A stretch of 64,000 bases of DNA from an uncultured Phycisphaerales bacterium. GTDB lineage: Bacteria > Planctomycetota > Phycisphaerae > Sedimentisphaerales > Anaerobacaceae. The stretch lies in contig CALEZT010000228.1 of NCBI GenBank assembly GCA_937927975.1, positions 3,487 through 67,486 on the forward strand, written 5' to 3'. The translations under genes were made by a program, and so were the position numbers. The stretch's first letter is position 1; every line of letters begins with the position of its first letter. The notes below the pieces were generated by a model. It did not search any database. It was not told the DNA's origin and was given only the letters and a program-made list of their open reading frames with translations. Positions 45,267 to 54,169 of the stretch are shown in pieces.

Positions 45267-46667
45267 TCAGTCTTTGACGCCGAGGCGCTTCTGGAGTTCC
45301 TCGAGCGAAACGCCCTTGGTCTCAGGGAGATACTTCCAGACCAGGACGAACTGCACGACCATCATGACCGCGAAGAATACGAACGCCGGAGCGGCCGATG
45401 TGCCTGCCGCGGCGGGGTCGGTCGGCTTGCCGGCGACGATGGGGAAGCCCCACGTCACGCCGATGCACAGCAGCCAGATCAGGAAGCACGCGGCGGCCGA
45501 GCCGGACGCGCGGACCGCGTTAGGCAGCAACTCGTTGATGATGACCCAGACGACCGCGCCCTGCGAATAGGCGTGCGAGCCGACGATTCCCATCATCGCG
45601 ACCAGGACGATCCAGCCTTGGGCGTGCGTGTGGAACACCCAGGCGGCCAGGGCGTGCGAGAGGACGAAGGTGACCGAGCCCGCCAGCAGGAGCGACTTGC
45701 GGCCCACGCGGTCGATCACCGCCATCGCCAGGACGGTCATGACGAGGTTCGTCAAGCCGATGATGACCGACTGCTTCAAGGCGCTGGTCTTGTCCATACC
45801 GGCCATGCGGAAGATGTCCGTCGTATAGTAGATGACCGCGTTGATGCCGTCCAACTGGTTGAACGCGGCGATCATGGCGGCCAGCAGGAGCGGCTTGAGG
45901 TACTTGCGCTGCAACAGGCTCTGGCGGCCCTGCGCGAGGTCGGAGGCGAGCGATGCGGAGATCTCGGCCACCTCGCCCGCGGGATTCTCATGGCCGAACC
46001 GGTCCAGGACGTCCTCGGCCTGGGAGCCACGTCCCTTTTTGACCAGCCAGCGAGGGCTCTCGGGGATTCGCAGGGAGGCGATCAGAAACGCCATGGCGGG
46101 AATCGCTTCCACGCCAAACATCCACCGCCACGCATTCGGGTGATCTGCCCCCATCGCACGCGCCACGAAGTAGTTCGAGAAGTAGGCGGCCAGGATGCCC
46201 ACGACGATGTTCAACTGGCTGACCGCCACGAGCAAGCCGCGACGTCGAGGAGGAGCGATCTCGGTGATGTACATCGGAGACACGACGGAGGCCCCGCCGA
46301 CTCCGATGCCGCCGAGCCAGCGGAAGAACAGCAGCGACCACCAATTCCACGCCAGGCCGCACCCGACGGCCGACACCACGTAGAAGCCAGCCAGCGCCGT
46401 CAGCACGGGTCGCCGGCCCCATCGATCGGAGAGACGGCCCACCAGCAGCGCGCCGAACAAGGTCCCGATCAGCGCGCTGGCGACGGTGAAGCCTTTGAGA
46501 CTGTCGCTGAGCGAGTATAGTTCCTGCAGTCTCTCTGTCGTACCGGCGATCACCGCAGTGTCGAACCCGAAGAGGAACGATCCGAGCGCCGCGATGACCG
46601 CGCTGGTCAGCAGCAGGGCGCCGCCCGGCGGGGTATGCGCCTGGTTCTGTCTGATGGATGCATCCAT
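45267..46667 (-). CDS. MFS sugar-porter transporter
   Basis: 466 aa, 12 membrane segments expected. Sugar-porter signatures: G-F-D-T-A-V-I-A-G in TM1, R-L-S-D-R-W-G-R-R-P in loop 2-3, P-E-S-P-R-W-L after TM6, D-R-V-G-R-K-S in loop 8-9 and P-E-T-K-G-V-S-L at the end. It should import a mono- or disaccharide with protons or sodium. It starts 4 bases after the GH38 stop and is the last gene of the minus operon. It is paralogous to the transporter at 55491. Confidence 0.94.
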   Translation of the reverse strand: MDASIRQNQAHTPPGGALLLTSAVIAALGSFLFGFDTAVIAGTTERLQELYSLSDSLKGFTVASALIGTLFGALLVGRLSDRWGRRPVLTALAGFYVVSAVGCGLAWNWWSLLFFRWLGGIGVGGASVVSPMYITEIAPPRRRGLLVAVSQLNIVVGILAAYFSNYFVARAMGADHPNAWRWMFGVEAIPAMAFLIASLRIPESPRWLVKKGRGSQAEDVLDRFGHENPAGEVAEISASLASDLAQGRQSLLQRKYLKPLLLAAMIAAFNQLDGINAVIYYTTDIFRMAGMDKTSALKQSVIIGLTNLVMTVLAMAVIDRVGRKSLLLAGSVTFVLSHALAAWVFHTHAQGWIVLVAMMGIVGSHAYSQGAVVWVIINELLPNAVRASGSAAACFLIWLLCIGVTWGFPIVAGKPTDPAAAGTSAAPAFVFFAVMMVVQFVLVWKYLPETKGVSLEELQKRLGVKD

Positions 46668-46671
46668 GGTC

Positions 46672-49365
46672 CTATGGACTCCCTTTCAACGGTGTTGATA
46701 TGACGAAGCTGGCCGGGGCGAACGCGGCGAGATTCACAGTGAAATGGCCCTCCTTCACAGGTAGCGGCTCTCCGTTCGGTTCGCCGCGAAGGTTCACCGG
46801 CTGAATGCTCTCGATATCGAGTGTCTTGGGCAACTGAACCCGGCAGGGGCCTGTTTGCCCTGCACACTCCCAGAGCCGAATCACGATGCCCGATCCGTCA
46901 GGATTGGGGCCGAACGCGGTAACCAGCGTGCCGCGGGTCGAGAGTTCCAGACCGCTCTGAACGAGGGGCAAGGCGCCGGCCTTTCCATCCGACGCCGTTG
47001 CCAGCAAGGGATACCTCGCTTCGAGCGAGGGCGTGATCAGGCTGGACTCTGCGTCGAATCCGTCGAGCGCCCAGAGCCGAATGCGAGCGGTCCAGGTCCC
47101 TTCGTTCCAAAGGCGGAAGTTCGTCGTCCACTGATTGTTGAAGAGATTGATGAAAGCGACGGGCTTATGCGGTGCGAAGTCCCGCGAATACCGCCAGAGT
47201 CCGGGCCGGTCGAGGCTCACGAGCGGATTGTCGAGCGGGCAGATCCCCATGCCGCGGCCTTGGCGGTCGGTGATCGTCAGGCCCGTGTGAACGGCCTGGA
47301 CATCGAGGTTGGAGCCCCGGACAAAATCGCGCGCCGGGTCTGCGATGCCGCCCAATCGACCCAGGCGAAACTGCGGCTCAGTCGCGTTGACCGGCAGGCA
47401 GACCCATCCGGCCTCCGGCCAGTTGTCCGCCAGCTTGTCGTGGACAGTTACCTCCAAATCAATGAAGGGCTGGTTTGCGCGGAGAGTCACGCGGGTTGTC
47501 ACGGGATGGGGTATGGCCGATGACGGCTCCGCACACATCGTGGTTGAGACAGACACAGCGGATTGCGTCACCTGGAGGGTCCCGAATCGAGGCGACGAAG
47601 CCCGATAAGGGACCTCGCTCGCTGTCGGCATGGCGGGCTTGCCCAGCTCGGCTTGCGCCCAGTCGGAGTCGTTCTTCACATAGGCTCGGACATAGGCCGC
47701 GACCTGATTGGCGTCGAAACGCTCGTAGAGGTATTGGCCGAGGGTATAACTGGAGTCCGGATCCACCATCTCACGCCCGGTTCGCTTGTCCACCACGGAG
47801 CGAATCCCCCCTCGGTCGCGGTCCAGCGTGACCTTGAGGAACTCGTTCTCGATGACCCCAGCCTGTGGATCGCTTCGCAGGTCATTGCGTGTCTCGGTCG
47901 TCTCAGTGGGAACGAAGGTGCGGTAGCCCATCGCGGGGATATCCCGGGCAATGAAGCAGAAACCGTCGCCCTCCGACGCCACCGATATGGAAGGGTCTCC
48001 ACCGGTCGGTCGCAGTGCAGAGAGGCTCAAGCCGGCCGACTTTATCCGCACGACACCATGTCGGGACCAAGGAAGGGGATTGAACACGACGACGCGTGGA
48101 CCGTCGCGACTCACGCCAGTGGCCAGGGTATGCATGGCGCTCTCGACGAGAGGGGCGATCTCCTGCTGAGCTTGCTCGATGTAGCGAGTGTGCTGTGCCC
48201 AGGACTGCTCCAGTCTCTCGAACCGCTCCGCGGCACGATCTGCTTTCCAAGCGTCGCCGTAATCCCACTTGAGGTCTTTGCCGTACCTCGTGACCCAGTA
48301 CAAGGCGCCGCCCCAGGTGTGCTCGCCGTAGAGCAACCTACCTTCGCGAGCCCGCGCGATGCGGCTGGCCCAATCCGCATCCGGCATGGGCCGGTTCCAG
48401 ATACCGAGCAGGGTGATCAGCGATTCGATGGTGTCCAGTTCAGGCCGGAGATTGCGGGCGATCTTCGCCCCGGCAGGATCGCACATCGGGCCGTGGATCC
48501 AGGTGTCCGGCATGTCGCCGCGGATGACCGGGATCTGAGGTGTTTCCGCGAGAATCGCGTCGGAGAAGTCCGACAGCCGTCCGATGCGGACCTTCACGCC
48601 GGGGAGTCTCTCCGCTGCCTGGGCAAGAAGCTGTCTGACCTCTTCAGGGGTGGGCGGGCCGTGATTGTCGCCTGTGTGCTGGACGACCAGCCAGGTGCGA
48701 TAGGGCCAATCCACGGGCGGAACCAGGCCCGTCCCGTATCCGGAGGCCGAGTACATCGTCAGCAGACGCGAGCCGTCGGGGCCTTCCCACCAGAACAGGA
48801 GCGGAACTTCAGGCGAGCTGCTGGCCGAATTGCAGCCCAGGTGCAGGAACTCGATGCCGGCATGTCGGAGCAGCGTGGGGAGGATCCACGAATGGCATGG
48901 AACGTCGGTCATCTTGGCGTCTCGCGGGAGAGCCAAGCCGAGCTCGCGAGACAGCCTGGATGCGAAGCCGAGCCCCCGCACGAGGTCCTCAGGCTCCAGC
49001 AGTTCGGTGTGCGTCGTGAACGGCAACCCGTGGACCACGAAGCGACCGTCTTTCATCGCCTGAAGAACCCGGGCCTTTCGGCTCGCAGTCTGGCCCGGCC
49101 AATCTTCCGCAATCTTGCTCATTGGCCAGCCGGGGACGGTCCAGACGAATTGCTGCTCCGGCGGCAGAGCCCGGCTGCGATCGGCCACATCGAGGGCCTG
49201 ATCGATCATCGTCGTGCGGTAGCGGTCGACGACGACGCTTGGAAGGTCCGTGTAGCCGATGTCGAAGTGGGTCTTGAATGTGACGATCACCTCGCGGATC
49301 TGAGCCGGCGCCGCGGTCGGCAGGACCAGTCCCGACAGCACCGCCAGTGCGAGAAGCTGTCTCAT
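46672..49365 (-). CDS. Exported GH38 alpha-mannosidase-like protein
   Basis: 897 aa with a Sec signal peptide (M-R-Q-L-L-A-L-A-V-L-S-G-L ... A-P-A-Q). The GH38 zinc-site motif appears as T-H-F-D-I-G-Y-T, and the following T-D-V-P-C-H-S-W region holds the likely nucleophile Asp. Y-G-E-H-T-W-G-G is a further family motif. GH38 enzymes remove alpha-mannose from glycans. The ATG at 49365 overlaps the stop of the upstream gene as ATGA; the longer frame to 49575 only runs through that gene. The divergent sequence suggests a substrate other than classic N-glycan mannose. Confidence 0.88.
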   Translation of the reverse strand: MRQLLALAVLSGLVLPTAAPAQIREVIVTFKTHFDIGYTDLPSVVVDRYRTTMIDQALDVADRSRALPPEQQFVWTVPGWPMSKIAEDWPGQTASRKARVLQAMKDGRFVVHGLPFTTHTELLEPEDLVRGLGFASRLSRELGLALPRDAKMTDVPCHSWILPTLLRHAGIEFLHLGCNSASSSPEVPLLFWWEGPDGSRLLTMYSASGYGTGLVPPVDWPYRTWLVVQHTGDNHGPPTPEEVRQLLAQAAERLPGVKVRIGRLSDFSDAILAETPQIPVIRGDMPDTWIHGPMCDPAGAKIARNLRPELDTIESLITLLGIWNRPMPDADWASRIARAREGRLLYGEHTWGGALYWVTRYGKDLKWDYGDAWKADRAAERFERLEQSWAQHTRYIEQAQQEIAPLVESAMHTLATGVSRDGPRVVVFNPLPWSRHGVVRIKSAGLSLSALRPTGGDPSISVASEGDGFCFIARDIPAMGYRTFVPTETTETRNDLRSDPQAGVIENEFLKVTLDRDRGGIRSVVDKRTGREMVDPDSSYTLGQYLYERFDANQVAAYVRAYVKNDSDWAQAELGKPAMPTASEVPYRASSPRFGTLQVTQSAVSVSTTMCAEPSSAIPHPVTTRVTLRANQPFIDLEVTVHDKLADNWPEAGWVCLPVNATEPQFRLGRLGGIADPARDFVRGSNLDVQAVHTGLTITDRQGRGMGICPLDNPLVSLDRPGLWRYSRDFAPHKPVAFINLFNNQWTTNFRLWNEGTWTARIRLWALDGFDAESSLITPSLEARYPLLATASDGKAGALPLVQSGLELSTRGTLVTAFGPNPDGSGIVIRLWECAGQTGPCRVQLPKTLDIESIQPVNLRGEPNGEPLPVKEGHFTVNLAAFAPASFVISTPLKGSP

Positions 49366-52300
49366 GGTTTGAACTCCACACGGAGCGCAACCAACCCGCA
49401 GGCGGGGACATCGACCGGTCCGGAGACCGACTTGCCTGCCCGTTCGCTCGTGTCGCTCAGGAACGTCGCGGCGGGTTTGCGGCCGCTCCACTTCAGTCGA
49501 GCGGAACGGGCCTGATCCGATGCGCCAAATAGACGCACGATCAGCGCCCGGCCGTCGTCGCTGGGTTTCAGGCAAGTCACCAGGACGTCCGCGGGTTCAA
49601 CCGTCAGCAGGGGTCTGGCTGCGGGGCTCTTGCCAGCCGCCGGCGCGACGAGTAGCGGCTGACTGAAACCGGTGGCGAATCGCGAGGCTTCCGCGGCATC
49701 CGCCTTGCGATGCGGACGCAGGACGAAGCGGAACACGGTCGGGCCTTCCTGGTAGGCGCGGTAATTGGTGCCCCAGTGATTGTTCATCGCCCATGAATAG
49801 AGCGTCTGCGTCGGCTCGACGCACGCTCGCCAGACGTTCGGATCGGTCTGCGAGTTGAGGAGGGTGGCTGTCAGCCCGCCCACCTGGAGCAAGGGGGCGT
49901 CGAGCGTCACCCAGGTGATGCCGCGATCTGCGTTCGACACGTCGGCCCAGCGGCCCACGGTGAACCAGTTCTTGCACGCGCTGGCCATCTGGTCGGCCTC
50001 GGGACGCATCACGCCCAAGGGAATATCCAGGAGCATCTCGCCATCGGGCACCGCGAAAGGGAACGCGAAGTTGACGCTCTCTTTGCCTTCTCTGGCGTGG
50101 TAGCTCCTGGCCTGGAGGCGCTCCTTATCGACTGTGTTGATGATCTCGACGTAGTCGAGGCCTGCAACGACCCGCAGTTCACGCGTGAGCTTCTTGCACC
50201 CTGGGGCGGGCGACTCGATCACGAGCGACGCCACGAGGGGCCCTGCTTCGCCGGTGCGAATCGTCACGGCGTCATTGTGCCGAAGGCCCTTGAGATCATC
50301 TCCGATCAGGTAGAGGTAATCGTTCAAGGCCTCGTCTTCGCTGGTGTCGGCGAAGTTGCCATCGACGCCTTTGACCATCAGTTCGACGATACCGCCTGTC
50401 TTCTCATCCACTCGCAGGCAGACGGCTCCATTGGTCAGCGTCGGGCCCTGTGCGGCGGCCTGGCTCGCGACGTGCGATTGGCCCTCGGTCACTCTGTAGC
50501 GTCGGGAGGCGAAAGGCGGCATGTCTTTGGCGAGGAAGACCAGTTCGCCCGAGGCGAGTCGCTGCGAGGGAACCCGTCTACCCTTGTCGTCGCGAACGAG
50601 GTCTCCGCCAAGAGAGAGCGATTTCGGAACAGTCACCAGTTCCGTTCGCGGCCAAGAGGTGGTGTTGAACACGTCGATTGCCTTCGCGCCGCCAGTGTCG
50701 GCGTTTCCGAGCGATGCGTCAAGCAGATCGCGGGACTGTTTGTCGGCCGCTTCCGCGTAGCTCCGCTTGATTTCCCATTGTTCGAGTGTTTCCTTTCGCT
50801 CGGGCTCGCTGACGCTGCACCAGGCGCCCCAGGTGTGCTCGGAGTACAGCAGAACGCTGTTCCACGCGTCCTCGAAGGCCGCGGTCGGGTACTTAGCGGG
50901 CCGGAGCATCGCAAAGAGGGCCTCCGCCTGGGCGAGTCGGTCGGAGCTGGCCCGGTTCATCGCCGTCTCCAGGGCCGAGGAGCCCGCACCGTCCTCCCAG
51001 TAGGGCGTCCAGTCGCCTCGCGCGTGGGGCAACTGATCGCCGTATCGCGTCTCGAACGCGCGGAAGGCCTCGCCTGTACCGCAGATGACGAATCGCGGCC
51101 AGGCGTATTTCGCGTTCCAGTCTCGGACGAACTCGCAGATGGCCGGATCGGGCACCGCGTTGTCCCCGTGGCCGCTCCAGCGGACGTAGGCGATGTCAAA
51201 CGGGTAATTGCGTTTCTCCAGGCCGTCGGAGAAGTCCTCGACGAGCCGAGCGGACATCTTGCCGTAGCGGTGGGACATCGCGTAGCCCCAGAAGGGGATC
51301 CAGACGAGCACTTTCGAGCGGCCGTCGGGTCCGACCCAATAAAAGGGCTTGTTTTCCCATTCCCGCAGGATGGTGCCGATGCGATCGAAGTAGTTCGGCG
51401 CGACGGAGAAGTAGCGAATCCCGGCCTGCGCCATCGCGGTGACCGTGCCCCAGGTGTAGCCCGGGACGTCGGAGATCATGGCCGAGTCGATGGTTGCGCC
51501 GGTCTTCGCGGCCAGCTCCGTCGAGTACTTGAAGAGACGGACCAGCTCTTCCGGCCGGCACAGGCCCGTCAGCTCGTTGAGGTACATGCCGTTGAGGACG
51601 ACTTGGCCTTTGGCGACCGCGTCGAGGAAATCCGCCCGCTGCTGGTCGTCGAGCCGTCGCAGGTAGAGATCCGCCGCCCAAAGCACCTCGACGTTCCACA
51701 CGAAGCGGGCTCCCTCGGGATAGTCCGCGGTTCGTTTGGCGGCGGCGATGCCGTCCACGAGGTTCTGCACCTGCCTGGCCTCGATGGCGGTCTGGATCTC
51801 GGTGTAGCCGATATCGGTGTGCGAGTGCGGCGTGATGTAGACGGTCAGCTTCTTCACCGGTTTCAGGACGATCTCTCGCGATGCGACCGTCTTGCCGTCT
51901 ATGGCGACAATGACGGTCTGCTTCGTATCCGTCTGCACGTCGGGGGCCGCCAGTTCCACGTGCTGTGAGCCTTTGGCGAGCCGCAGGGGGACGGGGCGTC
52001 CATCGCCCAAGCGCACCTGAGCGTCGGCCTCGTCGCCGAAGTGGCGCACGCTGACGGTGACAGGCTGAACCATTCGCCCGTCACGGTCTTCCAGGGCTCG
52101 CATGGGCCTGGCCTGCTCGATGAGCGTTCGCGACTGGACATCGATCAAAGCGAGCCTCTCGGAGGCGATCAGCTCCACCGAGTCGTAGAGCATCCAACTG
52201 CCCCTGAGACTCGTGATAAGGATCTCATTGTCGCCAGCCTTCAAGGTCTCGGCGGGAAACGCGATTTCGAGCGTTCTCCTGGCGCCTTTCGCTGGTTCTC

Positions 52301-53972
52301 CGTTCACCGAGGCGTCGCCCGCACCGGCCGGCAGCGACCGTTCGAACGATTTGCCATTGATCTCGATCCGCGCGGTCGGCGGGCCGGAGCTGTGCGTGTC
52401 GAGAAGGTGGACCGCCAGACGGCAGTCGCCTGCGGTCGGCGCTGTGGCGAGTCCGAAGAGCACGACAAACGTGTGGCTTCGGGCGCCCGCCCAGGCATCC
52501 GAGGGGCCTGGGTGCGCGTAGGGCCAGTCCTTCCTGGGATCTGAACTGCCGACGACGTAGAACCCGTCGCTTTCATACTGCCCCCAGCCGCGCGGGGCCA
52601 GGGCGAACTCGGCGTTGTCTCCGTCGGTCTCGCCGATCCGCCAGAGGACAGCGGATGAATCCTGGTGTTCCTTCGCCCAGGCGAGCAACTCCACGATTGC
52701 GATTCCCAGGACACCCGCCGAGCCGCGGTATTGTCCGGAGCCTCGCGGCTGATTGTCCCTGGACCACCACTCGTAGAAGTCGCCATGGCGGAGCACCCGG
52801 CTGGTCATCGGGGTCAACTCGCGGTAGGCGTCTTCGATCAGGCCGTGGCGGATCAGTTGGCGGATCATACGGCCGCCGAACCAACACCAGTCGCCGCCGT
52901 TCTGATAGGAGTAGGGCCCCATCGCGGGATTCTTGAAGGTGCCCTGGGGATAGGGCGGGTAGAGCGTCAGGCCGATGGAGCTTGCGCCGGCTTGTCGGAC
53001 GTTGTCCTTCATCTGGCGGAGCGAATCCGCGATCTCCTCCTGTGTGAGGAGTCCCGCCTCGATGGCGACCGCGGTGCCGCCATGATAGTAGACCGCCGCC
53101 TCATCGAACGTCTCGGGGAAGGGGGAGCCTTCGAGATAGACGTGGGGCCGGAACTTGCGGCGGTCGGCGTCCCAGAGGTGCTTCCGCACGTTGGCCCGAA
53201 GATCGTCGCGCATCTGTCGCCAGCGGGCGGCCTGGGCGGCTGCGTCGCCCACGAGCGAGAGGTAATCGTCGATAGCGACCAGGAACATGGCGTTGTCGTA
53301 GATGTCGATCGCGCGGTGCGAATCCTCGTTGAGTTCGACGCCCCATTCGTGCTCAGGCTGGACGTCGCCCCAGTCGGTCGTGGTTGCGCCCCAGACGAGG
53401 CCGTGTTCTTCATCGAAACGATGAGTGCCCACGTAGTCGAGGGCTTTCGCGAGACGCTGTCGCACGGCGACACCGTCAACGCGTTCATCGAGAAAGGCGG
53501 TGTCCTTTGTGATCGCGACGTACCTCCGCACCGCCTGCACCAGCGACGACTCCTGGTCGGTCTCCACGGTGTTCTTGTGCGCCAGCAGGTCAGGCGCCAG
53601 GGCCGACTGGCGGTACTTGTACGCGACGTTGGCCTGCGCCTTCGGGATGTATCCGTCGGGGATGTTGCCATCGTCGCCCTGGAATTTGAAGAAAGTCAAC
53701 AAGGCCTCGCGGATCGACCGGGGATCGTTCACCTTCAACGACATTTCGATGAAGGTGTTCAGGTCGCGGATCCAGACTTCGCCGTAGCCGCTGCCGGCGG
53801 TGAACCCGGTCTTGAGCAGGCTCTCGGCCTTGGTCAGGACCGCAGGCAGATTCGGATCGTCCAGGATCCGTTTGGCCAGCGAGGAGGCCGGCTCCCGGGC
53901 TGAGGCTGCGAGCGTGCCGGCCGAGAGTGCAAACGTCAGGAGAAGGAGACGGATGATCGGTGTGTGCGACAT
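49362..53972 (-). CDS. Exported six-hairpin glycosidase-like / GH38 fusion, 1536 aa
   Basis: Signal peptide (L-L-L-L-T-F-A-L-S-A-G), then an (alpha/alpha)6-barrel glycosidase-like region of about 30-470 (V-W-I-R-D-L-N, W-G-V-E-L-N-E-D, D-I-Y-D-N-A, W-C-W-F-G-G-R), a beta-rich linker (470-700), and a GH38-like domain from about 705 to the end: H-S-H-T-D-I-G-Y-T (zinc ligands, about 712), I-S-D-V-P-G-Y-T-W-G with the likely nucleophile, and Y-S-E-H-T-W-G-A-W. The frame is continuous. The W-I-R-D motif recalls GH125 alpha-1,6-mannosidases and debranching enzymes, but I cannot assign the family. AGGGG stands 8 bases before the ATG. First gene of a three-gene operon with the second GH38 and the MFS. 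Confidence 0.88.
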   Translation of the reverse strand: MSHTPIIRLLLLTFALSAGTLAASAREPASSLAKRILDDPNLPAVLTKAESLLKTGFTAGSGYGEVWIRDLNTFIEMSLKVNDPRSIREALLTFFKFQGDDGNIPDGYIPKAQANVAYKYRQSALAPDLLAHKNTVETDQESSLVQAVRRYVAITKDTAFLDERVDGVAVRQRLAKALDYVGTHRFDEEHGLVWGATTTDWGDVQPEHEWGVELNEDSHRAIDIYDNAMFLVAIDDYLSLVGDAAAQAARWRQMRDDLRANVRKHLWDADRRKFRPHVYLEGSPFPETFDEAAVYYHGGTAVAIEAGLLTQEEIADSLRQMKDNVRQAGASSIGLTLYPPYPQGTFKNPAMGPYSYQNGGDWCWFGGRMIRQLIRHGLIEDAYRELTPMTSRVLRHGDFYEWWSRDNQPRGSGQYRGSAGVLGIAIVELLAWAKEHQDSSAVLWRIGETDGDNAEFALAPRGWGQYESDGFYVVGSSDPRKDWPYAHPGPSDAWAGARSHTFVVLFGLATAPTAGDCRLAVHLLDTHSSGPPTARIEINGKSFERSLPAGAGDASVNGEPAKGARRTLEIAFPAETLKAGDNEILITSLRGSWMLYDSVELIASERLALIDVQSRTLIEQARPMRALEDRDGRMVQPVTVSVRHFGDEADAQVRLGDGRPVPLRLAKGSQHVELAAPDVQTDTKQTVIVAIDGKTVASREIVLKPVKKLTVYITPHSHTDIGYTEIQTAIEARQVQNLVDGIAAAKRTADYPEGARFVWNVEVLWAADLYLRRLDDQQRADFLDAVAKGQVVLNGMYLNELTGLCRPEELVRLFKYSTELAAKTGATIDSAMISDVPGYTWGTVTAMAQAGIRYFSVAPNYFDRIGTILREWENKPFYWVGPDGRSKVLVWIPFWGYAMSHRYGKMSARLVEDFSDGLEKRNYPFDIAYVRWSGHGDNAVPDPAICEFVRDWNAKYAWPRFVICGTGEAFRAFETRYGDQLPHARGDWTPYWEDGAGSSALETAMNRASSDRLAQAEALFAMLRPAKYPTAAFEDAWNSVLLYSEHTWGAWCSVSEPERKETLEQWEIKRSYAEAADKQSRDLLDASLGNADTGGAKAIDVFNTTSWPRTELVTVPKSLSLGGDLVRDDKGRRVPSQRLASGELVFLAKDMPPFASRRYRVTEGQSHVASQAAAQGPTLTNGAVCLRVDEKTGGIVELMVKGVDGNFADTSEDEALNDYLYLIGDDLKGLRHNDAVTIRTGEAGPLVASLVIESPAPGCKKLTRELRVVAGLDYVEIINTVDKERLQARSYHAREGKESVNFAFPFAVPDGEMLLDIPLGVMRPEADQMASACKNWFTVGRWADVSNADRGITWVTLDAPLLQVGGLTATLLNSQTDPNVWRACVEPTQTLYSWAMNNHWGTNYRAYQEGPTVFRFVLRPHRKADAAEASRFATGFSQPLLVAPAAGKSPAARPLLTVEPADVLVTCLKPSDDGRALIVRLFGASDQARSARLKWSGRKPAATFLSDTSERAGKSVSGPVDVPACGLVALRVEFKP

Positions 53973-54035
53973 TTTTGGGGCCCCTGGAATACGTCAGTCC
54001 TTGAACTACCTGCAAACCTTCCAAATCAGAGGCCC

Positions 54036-54064
54036 ATCATAGCCTGCCAGGGATGGGGACACAA
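54036..54064 (-). promoter_or_regulatory. Promoter of the GH38-GH38-MFS operon
   Basis: Minus strand: TTGTGT (54064-54059), 17 bases, TATGAT (54041-54036), about 63 bases before the ATG at 53972. Confidence 0.55.
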
Positions 54065-54084
54065 GCCCGGTCCCAAGAGAGGAA

Positions 54085-54113
54085 TTGCCTGGACGATGCA
54101 GGTGGGCTACAAT
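54085..54113 (+). promoter_or_regulatory. Promoter of the UroD-fold gene
   Basis: TTGCCT (54085-54090), 17 bases, TACAAT (54108-54113). It is back to back with the promoter at 54036-54064, with 20 bases between, which would suit shared control of the two units. Confidence 0.6.
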
Positions 54114-54169
54114 GATCCTCAGCAATCGAAATGCTGCAAAGACGCAGCATGACCCAACGGGGAATGACT

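Noticed and set aside
49366..49575. N-terminal extension of the shorter GH38
   Set aside because: It lies wholly inside the upstream gene, and the ATG at 49365 begins a perfect signal peptide.
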